Made by a program: the position numbers and the translations under genes
In this document: positions 9,801-20,000 of the stretch, piece after piece
Layout: each line of letters starts with the position of its first letter
How positions within the stretch are numbered: the stretch's first letter is position 1
Notes under the pieces: model-generated
Told to the model about the DNA's origin: nothing
Seen by the model: only the letters and a program-made list of their open reading frames with translations
Database searches by the model: none
DNA from: Paragorgia papillata
Lineage: Eukaryota; Cnidaria; Anthozoa; Scleralcyonacea; Coralliidae
Reading direction: 5' to 3'
Length of the DNA: 64,000 bases
Assembly (NCBI GenBank): GCA_035771165.1
Contig: JAWNZC010000469.1
Coordinates: 2,531,001 to 2,595,000 of the forward strand

Positions 9801-11840
9801 ACGCGACAGTTCCATTTTAGATCATTTGTAATGTTCAATCCGAGAAGTTTAATATTAGGAATTACTTCGATAGCTTTTTCATTGGTTTCAACGGGAGCGA
9901 AAACGGGGTCTTTCTTAGCGAATGAGATCCTCAGCTCTTTACATTTCTCTTCGTTTAACTGGAACCTGTTCTGGCGAGACTTCGTAGCTAGTTCTTAGAC
10001 AGCATTCTGAATGTTGCTTAATTCGTCCTTATGAACAGGTTCAGCGATCGTTGTGTCGTCCACGTATTTCCACATATTCAATATCGTCGATCATCAGCAC
10101 AAAGAGCCACGGCCCTAGTTTGGTTCTTTGTGGGACTCCGGCAGGGATATCTTTCCATTCTGATTTACAGTCACGTTCTAGTTTTACTCTCTGCTTACGA
10201 CAACTCATACGGTTGCGCCGTTACCATCTGTGTGTTTGGTCCACGTGTGTATCATACTAATAAGGGCATGCGTCGTTGATGACTTAGGGACGCATCCAAA
10301 TTGGTTGGCACCAATTTTCTTAAGTATTGCTGGTTTCACATCCTAAGCCCCCTCCCCCTAATAAGCCCCTCCATCCGATAACACCCCTCCCTCTAATAAG
10401 CCCCCTCCCTCTAATAACCCCCTCCCTCTAATAAGCCTTCCCTCTAATAAGCCCCCCTCCCTTTAATAACCCCCTCCCTCTGATAACCCCCTCCCTCTGA
10501 TAACCCCCCCCCCCCTCTGATAACCCCCTCCCTCTAATAAGCCCTCCCTCTAATAAGTCCCCTCCCTCTGATAAGTCCCTCTCTCTTAATAAGTCCCCTC
10601 CCCCTAACAAGCCCCCCCCCCCCACACTCTAAGCCCCTCTCCATCTCATAAGCCCCATTCCTCTAATTAGCTTCCTCCCTCTACAGTAATCATATCATTC
10701 TACGATCTTACCTATTTCTCCCAATTTCTCCAGAATATCATCAACATCCAAGTCATCTATTTTCTCACTTTCATATTCAATCTTGCCATCATGCACAGGC
10801 TTCAAATTCTTTGGACTCTCATTCTTGACATGTTCAATATTTTCTTCAATCATCTTCTGAGAGGAAAGTACTTCTTCAATGCTGCCTTTCTCCAAAAGAC
10901 TCCTTGGTAGACCAACTGAGTTATTCATCTTATCAACATAACTCTTTATGCCATCCTGTTGTTTGCTCAGATCTGTGTGCATTTCATTATAAATCTTGTC
11001 TACTTCGTTAATCATAAGCTGAGCTTTCTCGTCTAGCTTTTCCGAGACTTTTTTCAAGATGTCTTCTTTCTGTTGAGTGATTCTGGCCTTGACTTTCTTG
11101 GCGTTCTCTTCAAGGAAGTGTGTGACCTTGCTGATGGCTTCCAGTGCTTCCTTGGCCTCAGATAATTTCTCGTCTAAAGTGGCACAGCCTGATCGTAATG
11201 CTTCTCTTTGCTTTTCAGCTACTTCGTCAACCGAGAGACATGAATGATTTTGTTTGATGTGATTCAAGAGCATACAATGACTACAGATCAGTTCTTTGCA
11301 TGTCTCGCAATAGAACTTAAGGGTCTTGTTCTCATGTTTCTTGCAGTAAAGTTTTGCTCTGATCTTGGCTTCGTTCTCAGCTTGACTCAACTCGTTTATT
11401 GATAACACAGTGTGTTTCTTGTTGCTTGGCCATCTCTCGTGACACGCGAGACATTTTTCGCACATGAACATCTCACAAGTTGTACACCGACTAACGGCTG
11501 GCTCTTGGCAATGAGAACATTTAGAAACCTTTGCTTGCCGTTGAATCGCCATGACGTCTAACATATTTCGGATAAAATGACTGCTCGCCATTCCTGCTAC
11601 TTCATCTTTTGGTTTCAGATTAAATTCTGACCGACATGTCGGACAGTTGAATACTTCAATCTCTTTACCAGCTGCTTGCTCACGATGGCGTTTTACAAAC
11701 TTCTCTAAACAGATTTTGCAAAACGAGTGTAAGCAAGGCATTAATGTTCGTGGTTCGTTCAAAGTTTCTAAGCAAATGGAACATGTGAGTAAGGTTTCTA
11801 GTTCATCAACTGGAACGGCGACGGTTGGAGAAGTAGCCAT
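6832..11840 (-). CDS. RING / B-box / coiled-coil / TLDc protein, array gene 1 (three exons, intact)
   Basis: Exons 10712-11840, 8791-9039 and 6832-7142 join in phase (1129, 249 and 311 nt) to 562 residues and a TGA. Donors are GTAAGA and GTATGT; acceptors are TTTAG and TTTCAG. The start is the ATG at 11840; the frame extends a few codons upstream only through a TTG. The RING C3HC4 ligands are Cys20, 23, 36, His38, Cys41, 44, 66 and 69. B-box 1 spans about 108-143. B-box 2 has Cys166, His169, Cys178, 181, 186, 189, His194 and His199. A coiled coil follows at about 205-330. Residues from about 377 form a TLDc domain, with SRDGWGAKDFHRCCDNKGPT, YICGGYTDQNW and the final GSYSFTPTEIEVFY. RING plus B-boxes indicate a TRIM-type E3 ubiquitin ligase. 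TLDc domains are known from oxidation-resistance and V-ATPase-binding proteins and from IFI44 relatives. An innate-immune or stress role is inference. Intron 1 holds a LINE and a minisatellite; intron 2 holds a foldback. Confidence 0.9.
7486..7804. repeat. Foldback element in intron 2 of gene 1
   Basis: Arms of about 75-85 bp, with AAATACCTTCCCACTTCTTC on the left and the complement at 7720-7804, flank an AT-rich centre. The same element sits at the same place in genes 2, 3 and 5 (17747, 35016, 43037), so it predates array expansion. Confidence 0.8.
8204..8545. other. Extra segment in intron 2, absent from gene 2
   Basis: Gene 2 runs directly from the equivalent of 8203 to about 8546, so this is an insertion in gene 1 or a deletion in gene 2. 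It contains (AAC)n at about 8427-8442. No inverted ends or coding motifs are recognised. Confidence 0.5.
9183..10345 (-). mobile_element. LINE fragment in intron 1 of gene 1
   Basis: On the minus strand a reverse transcriptase fragment starts at about 10340 (QFGCVPKSSTTHALISMI), continues through the palm region and ends with IRPITEYACPVFHNGLPQY and a Lys/Arg-rich tail, then 3' sequence and a (TATC)n tail at 9185-9214. The segment that should carry motif A, with its first catalytic aspartate, is missing between the fingers and GVPQGTKLGPW; the same deletion is in the gene 2 copy. It also has stops and frame changes. It is dead, and it was present before units 1 and 2 separated. Confidence 0.85.
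10346..10695. repeat. Pyrimidine-rich minisatellite (CCCTCCCTCTAATAAG)n
   Basis: Units of about 16-18 bp lie immediately downstream of the exon 1 donor of gene 1. On the transcribed (minus) strand the tract is G-rich, with repeated GGG and GGGG runs. The counterpart in gene 2 (20863-21345) is longer. Confidence 0.9.
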
Positions 11841-12390
11841 TGTAGACAACGTTTTCTTCAAAAAGTGTAGTAGTTTCTTGTAAACTTAATCAGCAGGCAA
11901 AACTGGAAATCGTTTGACTCACTTCAGGTCTTGGAGATCTTTCTTTCGCTTTCACAATAGTCAATTCTCGGTAAATGGTAATATGATTCCTTACTTCACG
12001 GTAAACTATGTAATATCCTGCTGTGATTGGTATTTCCGGTATATATATCCATATTCTTATATGGCCTAATATTATTTCGTTGGAGGAGTTCGCCCTGGCC
12101 TGCACCACATGCATACCAGTACATGCGTATTAAACAGTACCTAGCAACGCGATTAGGTACAAAAGCTTTCTTTTTATCTTAATTTAACGTGTAAAGTAAG
12201 GCGATATAACACAAGCGGTTTTATTTACATGTGCGATTACACTTAAAGATGCATTCAACGATGTGATTTATTCCTGCATTTCATGATGTTAAACACCGCA
12301 ATATAACCGGTAATATAACGAACGAATTAAATCATTACATCATGGTGATACACGAAAAGTATTTTACTGTTATTGCGTTTAGGATGTTAT
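11841..12390 (-). promoter_or_regulatory. 5' flank and likely promoter of gene 1
   Basis: Nearly the same flank precedes gene 2 (22498-23090) and the gene 6 stub (48216-48770). A TATA-like GGATATATATACC lies on the minus strand at 12038-12050, about 200 bp before the ATG. Beside it is a partly palindromic CCATATTCTTATATGG, which contains a CArG-like half. A CCAAT box is at 12026-12030. No transcription start can be fixed from sequence alone. Confidence 0.45.
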
Positions 12391-13488
12391 CATTATATTA
12401 TCACCAACACCACTATCATCGCCACCACTATCATCGCCACCACTACCATCATCATTATCACCATCATCATTATCACCACCACCACCGCCCACCACTACCA
12501 TCATCATTATCACCACCACCGCGACCCACCACTACCATCATCATTATCACCACCACCACCGCCCACCACTACCATGATCATCCTTATCACCATGCACCAT
12601 CATCAATCATCACCACCACCACCACCCACGCACCACTACCATCATCATTATCACCACCACCACCGCCCACCACTACCATCATCATGATCACCACCACCAT
12701 CATCATCACCACCCACCCACCCACCACTACCATCATCATTATCACCACCACCACCGCCCACCGCTACCATCATCATTATCACCATGCACCATCATCAATC
12801 ATCACCACCACCCACGCACCACTACCATCATCATCATCATTATCACCACCACCACCGCCCACCACTACCATCATCATTATCACCACCACCATCATCACCA
12901 CCACCCACCCACCACTACCATCATCATTATCACCATGCACCATCATCAATCATCATCACCACCCACGCACCACCATCATCATCATCATCACCACCACCAC
13001 CCACCACTACCATTATCATTATCACCACCACCACCGGCCATCACTACCATCATCATCATTATCACCATGCACCATCAATCATCACCACCACTACCACCCA
13101 CGCACCACTACCATCATCATTATCACCACCACCACCCACACACCACTACCATCATTATCACCACCACCACCGCCCACCACTACCATCATCATTATCACCA
13201 CCACCATCATCATCACCACCACCCGCCCACTACTACCATCATCATTATCACCATGCACCATCATCAATCATCACGACCACCACCGCCCACGCACCACTAC
13301 CATCATCATCATCATTATCACCACCGCCCACCACTACCATCATCATTATCACCACCACCATGATCACCACCACCCACCCACCACTACCATGATCATTATC
13401 ACCATGCACCATCTTCAATCACCACCACCATCATCATCACCACCATTATCACCACCACCAACCACTACTATTACCACCACTACCACCA
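12391..13488. repeat. CAY-type microsatellite
   Basis: Imperfect mixtures of ACC, ATC and ATT triplets, with recurring CACCATGCACCATCATCAATC and CACCGCCCACCACTACCATC blocks. It separates the gene 1 flank from the spacer of unit 2. The long His/Pro/Thr frames here are low-complexity artefacts. Confidence 0.95.
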
Positions 13489-13491
13489 TAA

Positions 13492-14229
13492 AGCCTGGTT
13501 TCTATATAGTCGTAATTATTGTAATTCAGTCGACGATTGATCGGCGATTGTTTGTGATATTTCACAACAGTCGTGTTTCCATTCGCTCGGACTCAGGACT
13601 TCTCGGTTTTTATGTTCAAATGAGCTAAATATAGTATTCAAACACTGGATGACTAAAACTTCATTTGTGATCACTCCTACAGTATATATATAACAATATA
13701 GCAAGCATTACAGTCGTTGACACCTAATCGTGTACACCGCCCGTCAAAACATGTTCTAAATTTAAGCCAAAGTTAACTGTTTTGAAATCAACACCGTGGG
13801 ATTGGCGAGACGTGATTGGCTAAGGGCACATTCACGAATGAAAACCTAATACGTTTGCAAGGAAAACATTTAACTTTGACGTTGATATAAAACATGTTTT
13901 GACGGGCGGTGTACACGCTTAGGTGCGACTGTATTTGCCAGTTCAGTAACTTTGCCGTTTGGGTCTCATGTTTCGTGAACGTTAAGGACATTTGCGAACG
14001 TTGAGTTCAGAGTTTGGCACTCAAGTCTTCAACTTAGTCATTTGCTAGACATCTTTAACAAAATCGAGGTTTTGTTGCAGGAATTTGGCCGGTTTTTCTA
14101 AATAATTTTGTGTTTTACGTTGCAAAAATCTAGAAAGAAATCACCGACTGTCGGCGATTGATGTTTCCATTAACTGTTGTCGCATCGGCGACTCAATTAC
14201 AACAATTACAACTATATGGAAACCAGACT
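13492..14229. mobile_element. 738-bp non-autonomous TIR element, TAA target duplication
   Basis: The left end AGCCTGGTTTCTATATAGTC is mirrored by the right end (AGTCTGGTTTCCATATAGTT as complement), with similarity over about 45 bp. TAA lies at both sides (13489-13491 and 14230-14232). A 3-bp TWA duplication is the PIF/Harbinger signature; that assignment is inference. No transposase is present. It interrupts a microsatellite. Confidence 0.7.
13711..13931. mobile_element. Nested 221-bp MITE with CAGTC ends and TA flanks
   Basis: The left end CAGTCGTTGACACCTAATCG, running on to GTGTACACCGCCCGTCAAAA, is mirrored at the right end. TA lies on both sides. CAGT termini with TA duplication fit Tc1/mariner-derived MITEs. 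It sits wholly inside the 738-bp element, so it is the younger insertion. Confidence 0.7.
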
Positions 14230-14430
14230 TAATTACCACCACCACTATTGCGACCATAAAACCACCATTACCACCACCACCACCATCATTACCACCACTA
14301 TTACCACCACCATTACCACCACCACCATCATTACCACCACTATTGCGACCATAAAACCACCATCATTACCACCACCACCATCATTACCACCACTATTACC
14401 ACCACCATTACCATCATCATTTATTGGCAT
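14230..14430. repeat. CCACCATTA microsatellite remainder
   Basis: Short continuation of the inter-unit microsatellite after the TIR element. An internal block containing TATTGCGACCATAAAACCACC occurs twice. It leads into the conserved TTTATTGGCATAC start of the unit 2 spacer. Confidence 0.85.
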
Positions 14431-17094
14431 ACTTTATTGGTATACTAAATCTTATAATGTTATTAAATCAAAAACTCTATTTAATATACAATTAAGAACT
14501 ACCCTAAGCCAAAATTTGATTATTTACAAGAGTGACACTGCTTGCACAGTTCATGATTTAATATTCCTATAAGTAATTGTTGTTTTCTAATATTTTTACA
14601 GTAAATTACAAAAAAATGCTAGATCACTAAAGAATTTTGTCAGTAATGTGAGTAAATTAAATGTTTTTCAAATTACTATATAGCTAATCATTTTAAAAAT
14701 TATCATTATGTATTCCTGAACTTCTGCATTTTCAAATCTTGTCTTTACACTACTAAATAACTAAGTATGTTTAAGTATTAACAGTTGATATTAATTTTAA
14801 GATTAATTAACTAACACAACAAATCGCGTTTTCCGTTCGCGATATTTTTCAATTGGTGCTCTCCTTTTGAAATTTCTAGATCCGCTACTCAGAGCTTTAG
14901 TTTGTGATGTTTTTTGTGTACTGTTGCACTGTTTTAAATTTTTGTTAAACTTTCTTTTTCTTTTCTTTTTTTTGTTTTTCTTTACTCTGTAAGAGTTAGA
15001 ACTGGGATTATATAGAGTAAGGGTTATAAGACAACGTTTTAGGGTTGGTTGGGATAGGATTTTGTTCAACGACATGACCTAGGTTCTTTATATAAGCTTA
15101 AACAATTGAGTGGTGCGTACGTAGTGTTTTGGATAATAGTAAAGTGAAAAGGTAGCAAACTGCCGAGATTTCAGAAACGAAATACTGGCGTTTCGAGCGC
15201 AGCCCTGCATCAGAGTTTACTTAAGAAAACTGATAAAGGGTACCGCTCAAACTGACATCAGTTATTCGTTACTGTCATAAAAGGCTCTGCTCGAAACATC
15301 AGTTTTTCGTTTTTAAAATCTCGTCAGCTTGCCATCTTTTCGTTTTATTAATCCTGTTTTCCAGTCATCGCAGAAACTGGCTTGCAGCTCGCAGCGAGTA
15401 CTTGCATCTAATTAAAAAGAAGTCAGAGTGAAAAACAAGCACTGTGAGTTAGTTTTAATTAGATATAAGTACTCGCATGCAGCTGCGAGTCAGTGTCTGC
15501 CATGACTGGAAAAGAGGCTTTATAGGTTCTGCTTAGTCTGCTTCGCAGAGATCTCTTCGGCTCCAACACAAGGAATAGCAAGTTTAGAATATAGAGGGCC
15601 TTATAGGCAATGTAGAAAACTAGAAATACAAATCGAAAATGTTTAAAAGGTTGGTGTACTGCTGACTTGAAATACTCATTAAGGAGGACTAACGTTTTTA
15701 GCGTAGGTCCTGCGTCAAAAAGAAATTTGTACTGAAATAAACGTCTATACAATATTATTTTAAATTTCACTACACTATTTCTTTCTCTCCATCCCCCCCC
15801 CCCCCCCCCTCTCTCTCTCTGTCTCTCCCTCTCTGATGAAGGATCTTCGCTCAAAACGGTTAGACCTGCTTCGTGAGTATATTTCAGCTGTATTCCAACT
15901 TTTTAAAAGAATCCCCCGACTGTTTGAACAAGTAGACATCAAAATGTTGGCAATGTCGTTTATCTTGGAAATGCGTTGAATTTTATCATTTTACCATCTT
16001 GAATGATGACGTGAAATGGCTGCAAGCGAAGAGCAGCATGACTACTAGACGTGATTGTTGAAAAAGATTATATTTCGATGGCTTCAGACTGACTTTTTCT
16101 CATAATAAGAAGCATAATGACCTTTTGATTTAAAACTGATCTAAGATTAGAGAATTAGGATTAGAGGGTTAGGATTAGTATTGTCACAATGTCACTGTGA
16201 GGTCAGTAAACCAATTTCTTGCCTGGTTGTTTTCGTGTTTTATTCAACTCTTTTTCGTCGGTGGATATTCCCAGTCAGGAGTAAAATCGTCTGGCGTTAG
16301 CCCAGAGTAAAATACGTAAGACTTGAGAGTCGAATGCCGCTTAAAAATGGTTAAGAGAAAGGTGTGAAAGTTAACTTTCTTCCTCTAAAACGTTTTCCAG
16401 TGTAGATTTGTGCTTCCTTCTAGTTCCTTGCATAGCTCTAGTGTCATTGCTGATAATTGAAAAGTTGTTTTTTTTTACATTTGCAGCGTGTCTGTATCTG
16501 CCATCCGGAGAAAAATTAGATTTACCGTAAAAAGTGCAAACTTAATCCAAATTAGAATTTCAGAACTTACTAGAACAAATATTTCTTCGCTCCTGAGAAC
16601 TTTGAACTAATACTTTTCAATACTAAAGAGTAACACCAGGGCTGAGGAAAGAACTCTTTAGTTCTTTAATAAAACACAAATCTACACCGCAAAATGTTTT
16701 AGAAAGGAAAGATGTAATTTTTTATAGCTTTTTCCTATCAAGTAACGTCAAATTTCGATGTTCCAGACTTTTAGTTTTAGATAAATTTTTTAAAAACCAA
16801 AAACATTGAAACAATCCGATCTAGCAGTCATTGACAGTCATGCTACTATTTAGTTTGACGTCATTTGACGTCATTATTCAAGATGGCGCCACTCGTGGTG
16901 AAATTAGCTTATACTCGCACATAATCTTTTTGAAAAGTAAATTATTTTTAAATTTCTTAGAAGGCATTTTCAAAATAGACGAAGACGTTGACAACATTTT
17001 GATGCCAACTTGTTCAAATAGTCGGAGATGCCTTTTTGACATTTTCGATTGGATTTTGATATGAGCGTGCGTAATGTGTTATCAGCGGTATTAC
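14431..17094. other. Array spacer, unit 2
   Basis: Close copy of 3863-6831, without the palindromic insert and missing about 90 bp after AACACAACAAA near 14821. It holds the hairpin, a C-run at about 15786-15808 with CT repeats, and the doubled TGACGTCA boxes at about 16856-16873. No gene is recognised. Confidence 0.85.
15357..15513. repeat. 157-bp long hairpin, unit 2
   Basis: Same inverted-arm structure as 5125-5281, with a few substitutions (for example ATCGCAG for ATGGCAG in the left arm). Confidence 0.8.
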
Positions 17095-20000
17095 TTAGTA
17101 AAATACTTCTATTTCAGTTGGAGTAAACTTGTAACTTCCAGCCAGAAGAGATTTGGTTTGTGCAGAGTCAGGTTGGTATCCTGGGGGTGATTGATATGAG
17201 TTGCCAAGGTCGGAGTATGATCCTTGATTGTGATTGCAGTTATCACTGATGAGGAAATCAGGACCTCCACCAAACCATGGTCCGTAGTCAGGATAGCTGA
17301 AGATTGCATATTGCTTGACGTGAACGTCGCATTTGAATGCAGGTATGTCGTCTTTATTTTTTAACGAAAACAAAAACGAGGAGTTGGACTGTTTATAACC
17401 TTGACCTGAAATAAAATGTAAAACATTTACTCCATGTGTTCATCCTATTTTCCTTTACTTCATCATTGACTTTAAAAAACATTTTAAACCAAAACAAAGA
17501 AAATTTTTAAAACAGTTCTGTCATTGAATTCTCTTGAATGTACAGTTTTAGCAGAACATTATAATTTTCTACATGTTTGATATAAAATACAGAAATATAG
17601 AAAAAAAATTCAACTTCTAAAAACTAAAGTAAGGTTTCATTTGTTTAAAGTGTATATTTACTACTAAATATACTAATATGCTGTAATTACAATTAAATAT
17701 ACTATTATAATTATTTCTTTCACTACTCTAAATTATTTTATTGTTATAGTCAAAATGGAAATACCTTCCCACTTCTTCTTCTGTAGTTTGTTGTGTATTA
17801 CTGTATTTCTGTAGCCACTACCGAAGCATGAGAAATATTTTTGTTGAAAACTGTACATATAAATAGTATAATTTAGCTTTAAATGGCATTGATTGATAAT
17901 ACAATGCATGTTTATCCCAAATTGATACCAAGAGACGAATATACATCAAGAATTGGTGACTTTTATCACTAGACTTTCCTCATGCTTCAGTAGCAGCTAA
18001 AGAAATACAGTAATACACAACCAACTACAGAAGTGGAAGTGGGAAGGTATTTTCATTTTGACTGCAAATTTAATATTTTTTCTAAATTATCATGTGTGGT
18101 CCTGATTCAAACTTGAATACTAAACTATCAGGAAGTCACTGCATTTTTCATTTTTACAAAAATATCAATATTTTGGCCTATAATAGAAAATACTTTTTAT
18201 GACTTTTTTAATCTTGTGCTGCAACCTATGCTGTTAACTCATTGCTGCCTTGGATGTCTGAAGGTTTTTCTTTTGATGAGTAAAATCATCTGGTATTACT
18301 GACAGAGTGAAACAATAAAGGCATCCTTTTGTCTGGCTTGGGTATCCATTAGGTTTGATGTAAAAAGGGAATTGGATGTACTTTATCTGCCAACAGACTA
18401 TAAACATATTTCATTTTTGAAAATGTAGAATACTTAACATCAGACACTTCCACAGAGATAAAATCTTAATTGGTTCTTACAACTGTGTCTGCCAAAAAAT
18501 TTTCATGGCCTTGTGCACCAAAATTTAAAATGTTTTTGATGGTCAGATTTGAAACCCTGGCTACATACAAAAGCCTGAAGCTTGTGTGCAGCTGTGCTGA
18601 CTAATTCCATAGAAAGTGATGATAAAGATTTTCTATGACAGACTATGTATGTGTTTTATAGTATGGTGTTGAAACATTTTTGAACAATTTTGAAGTTAAG
18701 AACATACCTGCCCAGCTCTGGTCTGTATATCCACCACAAATATAATCTCTGACTTTCACTAAAGTCACTGTAGGTCCCTTATTGTCACAACATCTGTGAA
18801 AATCTTGCCCTCGCCATCCATCTCTGGTAGCTCGATAACAACGACGCCATTGAAACTGATCATCCAACCATTCTTTCATTTGACTTTTATAATCATTTTT
18901 CGCTTTAAGAATGATGGAGTTACTCAATAAATCACAAGGCATAGGATGATCAGCTAAATAAAGTTACACAGGAAAATTAAACATAATTTAATTTAAACAA
19001 TCTTAAAATTCTCATTTCTTTTGATCATAATCATTGACTTTCTTTGAAAACAATTGGTTTTAGATTTCAGGATTTTTTCTTACTGACTTAAGTTTGAATA
19101 GATAGATATAGATAGATAGATAGATAGCTTTATTAGTAATATCTTTGCAGCTGAAAGCTGAATTGCGTAAATATTTTACAGGATAAAAATTTTATAATAA
19201 AATAATTAGAATAAATTAAGATTAATATCACTATCTATGTATAAAATGTTTGAATTAATCTATATACTATTACTATAAATAAAACTGTTCTTGAGTCTAT
19301 TAGTTTTGCATATTGGCACATTGAAGCTTCGCTTTTGTCGTAAGTTCACATCACAAGTGTTAGGCTCAGGTAGTAGACTGTGTAACTTATGGTTCTCATT
19401 ACTAGTTATTTCATTAAAGAGGTTAACTGTTAAGGTTTTTCTGCGGTCATAGAGTGTAGTTAAGGTTACTTATTGCTAAGGCATCAGCATAGGTGACTTG
19501 AGAAGAGATTATTCTTAGTGCACGCTTTTCCAATCGTTCTAAGTCATTCGATAAATATTGCGGTAGTCCGTTATGGAACACTGGACACGCATACTCAATA
19601 ATAGGACGTATGCATGTAATATAGAATATCAAGAGCTCTTTTGTTGGTACATTTGCTCTTTTAAGTTGTCTTAAAAAATAAAGTCTGGCGGACACCTTAC
19701 GTATGATTTCTGAGACGTGACAGTTCCATTTTAGATCATTTGTAATGTTCAATCGGAGAAGTTTAATATTAGGAACTACTTCGATAGCTTTTTCATTGAT
19801 TTCAACGGGAGAGAAAACGGGTTCTTTCTTAGCAAATGAGATCCTCAGCTCTTTACATTTCTCTTCGTTTAACTGAAACCTGTTCTGGCGAGACTTCGTA
19901 GCTAGTTCTGAGACAGCATTCTGAATGTTGCTTAATTCGTCCTTATGAACAGGTTCAGCGATCGTTGTGTCGTCCATGTATTTCCATAAGTCATTGTCAG

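Noticed and set aside
11841..11861. Start seven codons upstream (MKKTLST) for genes 1 and 2
   Set aside because: The first codon there is TTG, not ATG. The ATG of MATSP is the first usable start.
13729..13745. GTGTACACCGCCCGTC, like the conserved 3' end of SSU rRNA
   Set aside because: It lacks two bases of the rRNA motif, occurs as an inverted pair at both ends of a MITE, and no other rRNA sequence is nearby.
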